This document shows positions 6,808 through 14,063 of a stretch of 20,498 nt of DNA, one piece after another. Numbering within the stretch: position 1 is the stretch's first letter; every line of letters starts with the position of its first letter. Under the pieces are notes generated by a model that was given only the letters and a program-made list of their open reading frames with translations, did not search any database and was not told where the DNA came from. The position numbers were made by a program, and so were the translations under genes. Source of the DNA: Desulfofustis sp964433645 (lineage in GTDB: Bacteria > Desulfobacterota > Desulfobulbia > Desulfobulbales > Desulfocapsaceae); assembly GCA_964433645.1 (NCBI GenBank), contig CAYSSK010000071.1, forward strand, positions 1 through 20,498, in the 5' to 3' direction.

Positions 6808-8573
6808 AATACGGCAGATACCAGGTTGTCTCGGAAATCGGGCGCGGTTCGATGGGGGTGGTGTACCAGGCTCACGACCCGCAGATCGATCGACTTGTCG
6901 CACTGAAAGTCCTGCGCGAAGACCGGGTGTCATCGACCGATTATGTACGGCGATTTCTCAAGGAAGCGACCGCCGTCGGCCGTCTTTCGCATCGCGGGAT
7001 CGTCACGGTATATGATGTCGGTGAGGATCTTGGTACGGTCTATATAGCCATGGAACTTCTCGAGGGTGTGCCGTTGAACGAATTGCTGAAACAACGGCGG
7101 TTTGACCTTGAGGAGATTGTTGACATCGGCATAGCGGTTGCGGATGCATTGCACTATGCGCACCAGAAAGGCATCGTGCATCGTGATATCAAGCCGGCCA
7201 ATATCATCTGTTCCGAGAGCCGGGAGATCAAGGTCACCGATTTCGGGATCGCCCATATCGACGATCCGGACGGCCAGCAGATGACGCAGGCCGGTGAAAT
7301 ACTGGGCACGCCCGTCTACATGAGTCCGGAACAGGTGCTCGGCCAACCGGTCGATGGTCGCTCGGATATCTATTCGCTCGGTGTTATTCTCTACGAACTG
7401 GCCACCGGCCAGCGCCCCTTTACAGGAGCCAATCTCGGGGCCTTGTTCAAGGCGATTACCAGCGACCCGGTCACCCCGCCGATATCGTTGAACCCGGCGC
7501 TGCCCGCCTGGATCTCCGCCGTGATCATGAAGGCTATCGCCCGGGATCCGGCAGAGCGTCACGCCAGTGGTGAACAATTGGCCGGTGAACTGCGGGCGGG
7601 TCAACGGCAACCGTTGGCCCGCCCGCAGTCGCGACCACGCCGCAAAAAGCTGCCGCTGGTTCTCGGTGCCTGTTTGCTGCTCTTGGGCAGTCTGACCGGG
7701 ATCTCTCATTACCTCGGGCTTGTCGACAGGCCCTTGACGAACCTGCCGGATATATTAACCACCCTCAAGCTTCCCTGGCAGGAGACGGAAACCACGGAGC
7801 CTCCTGCCAGGGTCGAGGTCGAGACGGATACGACGGAGGATGAAGGGAGACAAACCGTAACCCAGGAGCAGGAAAGCGCACCAGAAGAACCGGCGAAAGA
7901 GCCGGTGAAAGAAAGAGCGAACGTACCAGCAGAAGAACCGGCGGAAAGGGAAGCGACGCAGCCGGCGGTTTCCCGATCCGCTGCCGAGCAACGGCCAATG
8001 CGCCCGCCGTCACCACCTGCTCAGCCGGTTGATACAGCCGAAGAACGCCCCGAGTTGCCGTCGGTTCCGAAGGCAACACAGGTCCCCGACCCGGCGGACG
8101 ATTTGTCTATTTTCTCCAATACCGCTTTCGATGAGCCGGCCGCGATGGAGCAGGCACCTGGCCCGGAGGCTCGTGAGCAGCCGGCGGCCCCCAGCGGCAC
8201 TGAAGCGGTGGAGGTGTATCAGCCTCCCCCTTCGGCTGCCGAGCCGGACGACACTTTTGCCCCTCCGATCAGCGGAACGCCGGCCGACACGGCGTCGCAA
8301 CGGCCGGAGCCGGCGGATAACGTGGTGGCTTCCGTGCCGACGTCGGCACCGTCGACCATGGTGACCACGTTGTTGAAGGTGACCAGTCGACCACCGGGTG
8401 CGCGAATTTATATCGATGGTGATTATGCCGGGGAAACACCGGATGAATTGACCGTCAGCGCGGACAAGCACGAGGTTGAATTGCAGCTGACGGGGCACGG
8501 CGACTGGAAAGCCCAACTTGATCTGAGCAAGGGCGGGGAGATGCCGCTATCGATACGGTTATTGCCACAATAA
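6804..8573 (+). CDS. Transmembrane Ser/Thr protein kinase with periplasmic PEGA domain (PpkA-like)
   Basis: The cytoplasmic N-terminal kinase domain (about 5-265) is complete and looks active: glycine loop GRGSMGVVY (13-21), Lys35 in VALKVL, Glu54, HRDIKPAN (126-133, catalytic Asp128), DFG (146-148) and GTPVYMSPEQ (168-177). A basic stretch (RPRRKK) precedes one membrane helix (about 283-302). Then comes a long low-complexity linker rich in Pro, Glu and Ala (about 315-520), and a C-terminal PEGA domain (523-589; SRPPGARIYIDGDYAGETP). The topology puts the PEGA domain in the periplasm, where such domains often bind envelope components. It overlaps the protease gene by ATGA and lies 23 nt before the TPR/CsgG gene. 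The likely substrate is the FHA protein or proteins of this cluster. In T6SS the PpkA kinase starts assembly by phosphorylating Fha; transfer of that model to this locus is inference. Confidence 0.92.
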   Translation: MKYGRYQVVSEIGRGSMGVVYQAHDPQIDRLVALKVLREDRVSSTDYVRRFLKEATAVGRLSHRGIVTVYDVGEDLGTVYIAMELLEGVPLNELLKQRRFDLEEIVDIGIAVADALHYAHQKGIVHRDIKPANIICSESREIKVTDFGIAHIDDPDGQQMTQAGEILGTPVYMSPEQVLGQPVDGRSDIYSLGVILYELATGQRPFTGANLGALFKAITSDPVTPPISLNPALPAWISAVIMKAIARDPAERHASGEQLAGELRAGQRQPLARPQSRPRRKKLPLVLGACLLLLGSLTGISHYLGLVDRPLTNLPDILTTLKLPWQETETTEPPARVEVETDTTEDEGRQTVTQEQESAPEEPAKEPVKERANVPAEEPAEREATQPAVSRSAAEQRPMRPPSPPAQPVDTAEERPELPSVPKATQVPDPADDLSIFSNTAFDEPAAMEQAPGPEAREQPAAPSGTEAVEVYQPPPSAAEPDDTFAPPISGTPADTASQRPEPADNVVASVPTSAPSTMVTTLLKVTSRPPGARIYIDGDYAGETPDELTVSADKHEVELQLTGHGDWKAQLDLSKGGEMPLSIRLLPQ

Positions 8574-8596
8574 CAACAATCTGCAGGGAGCAAGCC

Positions 8597-10552
8597 ATGC
8601 ATACCATGTTCAAAATCGTTTTCTGCCTTGCACTGCTCGTCAGCGGGCTTCATTACGGGAGCGGCGTGTTGCACGCCCAGTTCAATCCGGGGGATGAGGC
8701 GCCGCTTTTCACCCTGAAGGATGTGTACGGCCGCTCGCACAAGTTGTCGGCGGTGAAAGAGAGTTCTCTGGTCATTCTCTATTTTTTCGATACGGAGTCC
8801 TCCGCCAGTCAGGAAGGACTGCTCAGTCTCAACAAGGTGGTGAAAGAATTTCCCGCTGCGGATCTGTTGATCTGGGGCATCACCACCTCCTCCAGCAGCA
8901 GCGTCTCCGATTTCATCGTTGCCCATGACGCCGGCTTCCCGGTCATGATCGACACGAAAGGGATCAGTGCTCAGTATGATGCGCAAGTCATTCTTCCCAC
9001 CATCTACATCCTCGGGCCGGGTCTGAAGATTATCGACTATTTCCAGGGTGTCGGTGAAACCACGGAGAAAATGCTGCTGGCGCTGGCGGAACGAGAACTA
9101 CAGCGTGACGAGGCTCCGGTTGCGCTGGCTCTGGCCGGCACGGTCAGTGAAAAAGACCCGGCCAATTTCGAGGCCAAAACCCTCTACGGATACGCCGCCC
9201 TGAAAGCCGACCGGGCCGAAGAGGCAAAGGATGTGTTCCTGGACCTCGCCGACGAAGAAGGGGAAGCGAAAATTGCCGGCCTGGAAGGACTGGCGAAAGT
9301 ACACTTCGATGAGGGGCAGCCCACCCAGGCTCTCGACTTCGCGGAGCTGGTTGAAGAACAGGCCCCGGATCGGGGCTACGTCAATGTCCTCAAGGGGGAT
9401 TATCTCTACAGTCAGAACCGGCAGGAAGACGCCACGGCGGAATACGGAAAAGCCGTTGCCAAACAGGATGGCATGTCCTTCCAGAAAGCGTATGCGCATA
9501 ATCAATATGGCAGGCTGCAGGCGAATATTGGCAATTACGACCAGGCGCGCATCCACTACGACCAGGCGATCGATTTCGACCCCCACAACCTGGTGGCCAT
9601 GTCCAATAAAGGTGTGGCTTACCAGAAAGAAGGTGATCTGACCAACGCGCTGGCCGCTTTTCAGCAGGCCTTGCAGGTCAACAAGAACGATCGCTATGCC
9701 GAGGTCCTGGCAAGAAAGACCCAGGAATTGATCAACCTGCAGAAGGATATCGCCGAAAAAGAGCGCATCGACCGATTGGTAAAGGAACTTGCCGACCGCT
9801 TCAACAGCCAGTCGGGCATCCTTTCTTTTTTTAAGTCGGAGGATGGTTGGACATCAAGACCGATGATCGTCAGTTTTGTTGATATACAGGAGAAAGGCGC
9901 ACTGTCGGCGCGGGACGGGATTTCCGCCGTGCTGACCGCTCAACTGACCGAGCAGTTGAATCAGTCCGGCCGGGTCACGGTGGTGGAACGGGTGATCATG
10001 GATCGATTGCTCGAGGAATTGAACCTGGGTAGTTCAGAACTCGCCGATCCCGAGACGGCGCTGAAGCTCGGCCGGGTTTTGGCTTCGAAAATCATCGCCA
10101 CCGGGACCTTGCTTCATCTGACCGATTCATCGATGTTAAGTCTGCGCCTGATCGATTCGGAAACGACGGCGATCCCGAAAGTTCTGACCCGCACCTTGGC
10201 TCCGAACGGGGCTGATTTTGCGGAAGAGGCGCAATGGCTGAACCGTCAGGTGCTGCAGACCGTGATCGAGAATTACCCGTTGCAGGGTTTCATCGTCGAG
10301 GTCTCCGGCGATCAGGCCATTATCAACCTCGGTTCCAATCAGGGCGCGGTGCCGGGGACGGTGTTCGAGGTGCTGGAAGAGGGCCGATCGATCACCTATA
10401 AAGGAAAGGAGATGAAGGGGCTGGCGAGCGTTATCGGCAGGGTCGAGATCGTCGGGGTCGAACCGGATTTCTGCGCGGTCAAGATCATCGAACAGAGCCG
10501 GCCGTTGCAGACCGACGATAAAATCCGGGAGATTGGCCCGGTTTCCACCTGA
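8597..10552 (+). CDS. Secreted thioredoxin-like / TPR / CsgG-like multidomain protein
   Basis: Residues 1-27 are a signal peptide (cleavage near LHA-Q). Residues 29-165 resemble an AhpC/TSA-thioredoxin fold (GDEAPLFTLKDVYGR; LVILYFFDTESSASQEG; FPVMIDTKGISAQYD; LPTIYILGPG), but the position of the active-site cysteines reads DTESSAS. The mature protein has one Cys only, Cys626, so this domain cannot act as a disulfide enzyme. TPR repeats fill about 170-385 (for example NYDQARIHYDQAIDFDP). A CsgG/LpoB-like domain covers about 420-530 with ERVIMDRLLEELNLGSSEL (464-482). A C-terminal beta domain (about 563-651; DQAIINLGSNQGAVPGTVFEV) resembles the FlgT C-terminal fold. AGGGAG lies 6 nt before the ATG. 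The domain set suggests a periplasmic scaffold that touches the outer membrane. It probably acts with the lipoprotein that follows 13 nt later. Confidence 0.82.
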   Translation: MHTMFKIVFCLALLVSGLHYGSGVLHAQFNPGDEAPLFTLKDVYGRSHKLSAVKESSLVILYFFDTESSASQEGLLSLNKVVKEFPAADLLIWGITTSSSSSVSDFIVAHDAGFPVMIDTKGISAQYDAQVILPTIYILGPGLKIIDYFQGVGETTEKMLLALAERELQRDEAPVALALAGTVSEKDPANFEAKTLYGYAALKADRAEEAKDVFLDLADEEGEAKIAGLEGLAKVHFDEGQPTQALDFAELVEEQAPDRGYVNVLKGDYLYSQNRQEDATAEYGKAVAKQDGMSFQKAYAHNQYGRLQANIGNYDQARIHYDQAIDFDPHNLVAMSNKGVAYQKEGDLTNALAAFQQALQVNKNDRYAEVLARKTQELINLQKDIAEKERIDRLVKELADRFNSQSGILSFFKSEDGWTSRPMIVSFVDIQEKGALSARDGISAVLTAQLTEQLNQSGRVTVVERVIMDRLLEELNLGSSELADPETALKLGRVLASKIIATGTLLHLTDSSMLSLRLIDSETTAIPKVLTRTLAPNGADFAEEAQWLNRQVLQTVIENYPLQGFIVEVSGDQAIINLGSNQGAVPGTVFEVLEEGRSITYKGKEMKGLASVIGRVEIVGVEPDFCAVKIIEQSRPLQTDDKIREIGPVST

Positions 10553-10565
10553 GTTTGAGGTATTC

Positions 10566-11075
10566 ATGAAAAGATATGTCAGCCTGCCGCTCATGCTTGT
10601 CGTCGCCTGCCTGCTGGCGGCCTGTGCTTCCGAACAGGAGGCGTATACTCCGGCGCACTATGGCAGTGGCAGCCGCGTGGCGGTGTGGGATCTGGAAGAT
10701 ATGAGCGTGACGGATAATCCGATGCTGGGCGACATGCAGGATTTTTTGACCGCTCGAGTCATCGAGACCCTCGCAGAAAAAGGGGGATTTGCGGTCATCG
10801 AACGGCAGCAGCTGCTGCTGGCCCTTGAAGAATTGAGTCTGGGGAGTTCCGCATTGGCCAGTGAAGACAGCCGGCTGGCGCTTGGCCGGATTCTCGGTGC
10901 GCAGCTAATGGTGTTCGGCGGCTATCAGTTGCTCGGTGAACAGATCCGCATCGACGTGCGGATGGTGGAAGTCGAGAGCGGAGCTATTATCAAAGCAGCC
11001 GAGCATACCGCCTCGGCCGCCGATCTGGAAGGCTGGCTGAAGGCGGCGGAAGAGGCGGCACTGCAGCTGTTCTAG
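10566..11075 (+). CDS. CsgG/LpoB-like outer-membrane lipoprotein
   Basis: I chose the ATG at 10566 over an upstream TTG at 10533 because TGAGG lies 5 nt before it and because it starts directly with a lipoprotein signal peptide. The lipobox is LAAC with Cys20. The next residue is Ala, not Asp, which favours outer-membrane sorting in enterics. The 169-aa product is essentially one CsgG-like domain: SRVAVWDLEDMS (36-47), ERQQLLLALEELSLGSSAL (79-97) and LGRILGAQLMVFGGYQLL (106-123). This domain is known from curli export (CsgG) and penicillin-binding-protein activation (LpoB), but neither gene set is here. It shares a conserved core with the upstream TPR protein and with the convergent protein at 11142-12419. 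It is the last gene of the operon, followed by a hairpin. Confidence 0.85.
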   Translation: MKRYVSLPLMLVVACLLAACASEQEAYTPAHYGSGSRVAVWDLEDMSVTDNPMLGDMQDFLTARVIETLAEKGGFAVIERQQLLLALEELSLGSSALASEDSRLALGRILGAQLMVFGGYQLLGEQIRIDVRMVEVESGAIIKAAEHTASAADLEGWLKAAEEAALQLF

Positions 11076-11077
11076 CG

Positions 11078-11108
11078 GTGGGAAGCCTCAGGTGGCAAGG
11101 CTTCCCAC
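11078..11108. terminator. Hairpin between convergent genes, possible bidirectional terminator
   Basis: A perfect 11-bp inverted repeat GTGGGAAGCCT / AGGCTTCCCAC encloses a 9-nt loop, three bases after the lipoprotein stop codon and 33 bases from the stop of the convergent gene. No T run follows either arm directly; on the plus strand T7 occurs only at 11137-11143. The position between two converging genes suits termination or 3'-end protection, but a classic intrinsic terminator is not shown. Confidence 0.55.
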
Positions 11109-11141
11109 GAAGCAGGTTGCCAAACGGCACAGCACCTTTTT

Positions 11142-12419
11142 TTAAGGCGTGAAGGTAATGTCAAAACTGGTGGTGCCGCCGAGCGACGCCCCGGTTTCGG
11201 CGGACTCGAAATCATCCAGTTCAATAGCGATTGAACTGAGCGCGGAACACATCGAGGAGCCGTTCTCCCATTCGACGATATACGTTTGCGATCCGTTCCA
11301 CGCTTGATACTCAATATTAAAATCTGCGGGGCTGATCACCGCATCTCCGAGCGTTGTGTTCATTGGCTCCGAAAAAGAAAAGAGTACCGTGTCGTTGTAA
11401 CAACTGCCGCTTGTTTTATTGATGCTTGCCGTAGGTTGTTCCGGCGGAGTAGGATCTGGATCCGGCGGAGAAGGCCGTTGGCCGTTGTCATCATCGGAAT
11501 CCGATGAGGATGAGGCAAGCGCCGCGATGCCGCCGCCGATAGCGGCAACTCCGAGTCCGACGGCGACAAACGTTCCCCACCCCGCGCCTTCCTCCCCGGC
11601 CGGCGGAACTTCAGATTTCGCCTCAACCCTGGAAACATCCTCACTTGATTGCAGGCCCATGTCGTTCAGTTCCTGCAGCGCGTCCCGGGCGACATCCAGG
11701 CCGGGGTCCTCGGCAATGGCGCGATTGTACATCTCGGCTGCCTCGGGATAGCGACCCTGGTCTGAGAGATGGATCCCCTGAAACAGGGCGAGCAGCGCGG
11801 CGGTGCTCATTGACAGAGGCATTTCGAGCTGGCGCTTTTTCTCCGGGGAGAGATAGATGTTGAGTTCTTCGACAATCGCAAACAAAACCTCCTTTTCCAT
11901 GCGGAAAAGTTCATTGAGACTGCCGGCTGCCGGGGTCAGGTCATTGACGTTTTCAAAGGGGACATCAAGGATTGACGAATCGATTTCGAGTTCATCGATG
12001 GAGCCTTCCCGAATCTCTCCGTTCACCACGTAGTAGGCCCGGAGCAGTTTGCCGACCTTGGGGGCGGTGGCGCTGTCGACCAGCCCTGATTCACCGAGAG
12101 CGAGTTCGTCGACCAGTGCCTGCATCTTGACGCGTTCGACGACAACGATGGTCTCAACCTTGGCGAGGTCGGTGATAAGCATCAGGGCGAGCCCTTTCTG
12201 CAGGGCGTTGAGCCGTTCCTGTCCGGTTCGATTGTGAAAATTCAGCACGGCTACGCTCTTGGAACTGTCGATGGCTCCTACGTGCGCTTCCTGACTGATG
12301 GCCTGCTGTGCCCAGTCCCGGTCCTCCCTGGTAATGACCTGCCCCGCCTGGGCCGTGGCCAGCGTAAAAAGGGAGAGGACGATGGTGCAGATGGTTTTGA
12401 AAAAAGGATGGTGTCTCAT
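11142..12419 (-). CDS. Exported CsgG-like/TPR protein with Gly-rich hydrophobic segment and Ig-like tail
   Basis: The start at 12419 is set by GGGAGG 7 nt upstream; an in-frame start at 12479 lacks this. Residues 1-25 are a signal peptide (cleavage near AQA-G). A CsgG-like domain (about 53-140) contains SVAVLNFHNRTG (55-66) and ERVKMQALVDELALGESGL (95-113). A TPR-like pair of helices lies at 205-240. A glycine/alanine-rich hydrophobic segment (283-302) looks like a membrane or oligomerisation helix. It is followed by a Ser/Asp run and a Pro-rich spacer (310-330). The C-terminal about 95 residues are beta-rich, with FSFSEPMNTT (347-356) as in bacterial Ig-like domains, and have two cysteines (340, 391) that could form a disulfide. 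It converges on the kinase operon but shares its CsgG core with two proteins encoded there, so it likely serves the same envelope structure. Confidence 0.82.
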   Translation of the reverse strand: MRHHPFFKTICTIVLSLFTLATAQAGQVITREDRDWAQQAISQEAHVGAIDSSKSVAVLNFHNRTGQERLNALQKGLALMLITDLAKVETIVVVERVKMQALVDELALGESGLVDSATAPKVGKLLRAYYVVNGEIREGSIDELEIDSSILDVPFENVNDLTPAAGSLNELFRMEKEVLFAIVEELNIYLSPEKKRQLEMPLSMSTAALLALFQGIHLSDQGRYPEAAEMYNRAIAEDPGLDVARDALQELNDMGLQSSEDVSRVEAKSEVPPAGEEGAGWGTFVAVGLGVAAIGGGIAALASSSSDSDDDNGQRPSPPDPDPTPPEQPTASINKTSGSCYNDTVLFSFSEPMNTTLGDAVISPADFNIEYQAWNGSQTYIVEWENGSSMCSALSSIAIELDDFESAETGASLGGTTSFDITFTP

Positions 12420-12717
12420 TGTCTTTCCTCCCTTGTAAAAGAAAGATGGCTGGGCATACGATCGTCTGTACGGAGGCAAAAAACGGACAAGAAAGTCATG
12501 GTTACAAATGACACTGCAATACTAACATGAAGATGATTCAGGTAAAAGAACATTTTTACCGAAAATGAATGAGTTATAGTTGGAAGTAGGATGTCGTATC
12601 GACAGCACTTTATGCAGACACCATGTTTTTTTATATGAAAATCAGTTCCCCGGGTTGGCCCGTTCAGTCGGAGGCGGCATCGCAGAGGCCCAGGGGGTCG
12701 GAGAATCAGGCCCGAAG

Positions 12718-12742
12718 GGGTGCGGACAGGGCGTCCGCACCC
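12718..12742. repeat. Strong inverted repeat (10-bp stem)
   Basis: GGGTGCGGAC and GTCCGCACCC pair perfectly around a 5-nt AGGGC loop. No T run follows on either strand, so it is not a standard terminator. It stands alone in the intergenic region about 300 bp from either gene. Confidence 0.7.
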
Positions 12743-12875
12743 GACGGCCAGGCCATGGATGGGATGGCGTGTCTGCCCTACTTTCGAGCCAGTCGGGCAC
12801 TTGTGGAGATTTTTTCGGGACTGTCAACCATCCCTACCGGTTGTGGCGATGACACTCCTTCAGTGGTGCGGCCTC

Positions 12876-12911
12876 CGTTATCGGGCATATCGTTATAATC
12901 AAAGTCGTTAT
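12876..12911 (+). promoter_or_regulatory. Three CGTTAT boxes at exact 15-bp spacing
   Basis: CGTTAT occurs at 12876-12881, 12891-12896 and 12906-12911. The second and third copies share the longer TCGTTATA. The regular spacing about 160 bp before the EFR1 start codon suggests an operator array for an oligomeric regulator. The middle box overlaps a TATAAT. No known regulator is identified. Confidence 0.4.
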
Positions 12912-12923
12912 AGCCTGCCTAGT

Positions 12924-12949
12924 TGAATGATTCGAAAATTTTTCATTCA
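12924..12949. promoter_or_regulatory. Inverted repeat TGAATGA-N12-TCATTCA upstream of the EFR1 gene
   Basis: Two 7-bp perfect arms flank an AT-rich centre that contains TTCGAA. It could be an operator or a short RNA hairpin in the leader of the gene at 13073. No factor can be named. Confidence 0.3.
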
Positions 12950-13072
12950 TGATGCGGGGCACCGTGCTGTTTTGCCGGTAGGGTCATCGCGCCCTTGCAT
13001 TTTTGCGCGAATCGTCGCATTATGTTTTGTGCAATTGTCCGTAAATACTTTTTCAGGAGGTTGACAAAGGTC

Positions 13073-13912
13073 ATGAAATTCGCGGTTGTTGTCACGATGT
13101 CACCGAGCGGTACGACCCATCATGTCGGGAAGGTTATTGCTGCTGCTCTTAAAAACAGGGGCGTTGACGTGGTATCGTTGGATCTGGCGAAACAGAGCAG
13201 TCTGGATGGCGATCTGGCCGAGCGGTTGAGTGATGACCGGTCGTGCCTGTTTATCGGTTCGCCGGTCTATTTCAGCCGGGCGATCCCACCGGTGCTCGAG
13301 TTTCTCGCCAGCCTGCCGCAGGCGTCCGGCGGGCATGCAGTGCCGTTTGTCACCTGGGGCGGGGCGAGCAGCGGCATCGCCTTGCATGACCTGGGTGTTG
13401 CGCTTCAGGAGCGGGGTTACCAGGTGATCGGCGCCGGCAAGGTGCTGGCAGAGCATTCGATGATGTGGCGTTTCAGCAATCCACTTGGCGAAAATCATCC
13501 GGACGAGACGGATGACCGGTTGGTCACCGATCTGGTGGATCGGGTCGTCGACAAATTTTCGGCTGTGCCGCCAGTGCCGGCCCTGCCTTTGGAAATGCTG
13601 GCCTACCAGCCGCAGCAGATGTTTGAGGAAATGTCCAAAATCGTGTTTGCCACAGCGAAAACGAACATGCCGGCCAAGCAGATCGACGAGCAGCAGTGTT
13701 CCCAATGTGGTCTGTGTGCCGAGGAGTGCCCGGTACAGGCCATCACGCTGGCGCCGTATCCCGAGTTTGCCGACAATTGTATCTGCTGCTTCAAATGCGT
13801 CCGTATCTGTCCGGAAGAAGCCTTCACCAACGATCTCGGCATGCTTGATTCCCGCATTCGCGAACGGGCCCGGACCATTGACGAACACCCGAAAACGGAG
13901 ATGTTTATGTAG
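13073..13912 (+). CDS. EFR1-family flavodoxin/ferredoxin protein
   Basis: This is a cytoplasmic redox protein combining an N-terminal flavodoxin-like domain (about 1-165) with a C-terminal two-cluster ferredoxin domain. The flavin phosphate loop reads MSPSGTTHHVG (9-19), the variant typical of EFR1 proteins, and SPVYFSRAIP (63-72) and FVTWGGASSG (92-101) are further flavodoxin blocks. The ferredoxin part has CSQCGLCAEECP (Cys209, 212, 215, 219) and CICCFKCVRICP (Cys236, 239, 242, 246, plus an extra Cys238), enough for two [4Fe-4S] clusters. The start is the ATG at 13073, with AGGAGG 12 nt upstream, a rather long gap; the upstream start at 12995 adds an unrelated-looking 26 residues. EFR1 proteins are typical of anaerobes; the electron partner is not evident. 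The gene appears monocistronic and ends before a palindrome that can act as terminator. Confidence 0.9.
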   Translation: MKFAVVVTMSPSGTTHHVGKVIAAALKNRGVDVVSLDLAKQSSLDGDLAERLSDDRSCLFIGSPVYFSRAIPPVLEFLASLPQASGGHAVPFVTWGGASSGIALHDLGVALQERGYQVIGAGKVLAEHSMMWRFSNPLGENHPDETDDRLVTDLVDRVVDKFSAVPPVPALPLEMLAYQPQQMFEEMSKIVFATAKTNMPAKQIDEQQCSQCGLCAEECPVQAITLAPYPEFADNCICCFKCVRICPEEAFTNDLGMLDSRIRERARTIDEHPKTEMFM

Positions 13913-13950
13913 TCATGCAGAGTCCTTTTCCGGTCCATGGCCTGCAGCAC

Positions 13951-13975
13951 GAAAATGGGGACAGTCCCCATTTTC
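13951..13975. repeat. GGGGACAGTCCCC palindrome (REP-like), possible terminator of the EFR1 gene
   Basis: Two perfect 12-base arms around one central A form a palindrome with core GGGGACAGTCCCC flanked by GAAAAT/ATTTTC. On the plus strand it is followed by TTTCTTTCT, so it can terminate the EFR1 transcript, whose stop lies 38 nt upstream. Its core recurs in the cluster at 14007-14063. Confidence 0.75.
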
Positions 13976-14006
13976 TTTCTGCCGGATGAAAACGTCTGTT
14001 GAGTAA

Positions 14007-14063
14007 AAAACGGGACAGTCCCCTTTTAAAAAGGGACTGTTTAAAAAGGGACTGTCCCGTTTT
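14007..14063. repeat. Compound GGGACAGTCCC repeat cluster, bidirectional terminator
   Basis: AAAACGGGACAGTCCC (14007-14022) is the exact inverse of GGGACTGTCCCGTTTT (14048-14063). Between them TTTAAAAAGGGACTGT occurs twice in direct order (14025-14040 and 14040-14055), a 15-bp tandem step. On the minus strand the left palindrome is followed by a T6 run, so it should terminate the efflux operon. The last codons and stop of the outer-membrane factor gene lie inside this repeat. Such palindromes are known as dispersed REP-like elements often linked to Y1 (IS200-type) transposases; no transposase is in this window. Confidence 0.75.

Larger units (their letters stand above)
12420..13072. other. 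653-bp intergenic region, no convincing gene
   Basis: This spacer holds the divergent upstream regions of the CsgG-like gene (minus) and the EFR1 gene (plus). Short open frames at 12580-12926 have no ribosome site and unusual composition, and I do not call them genes. What can be seen is a strong hairpin (12718-12742), three CGTTAT boxes spaced exactly 15 bp (12876, 12891, 12906), a TATAAT at 12894-12899 without a good -35, and an inverted repeat at 12924-12949. The segment 12640-12800 is more GC-rich than its AT-rich flanks and may be a degraded or mobile fragment. Confidence 0.6.

Noticed and set aside
12580..12926. Overlapping short open frames in the 653-bp spacer
   Set aside because: Several frames are open at once, none has a good ribosome site, and the hairpin at 12718-12742 lies within them.
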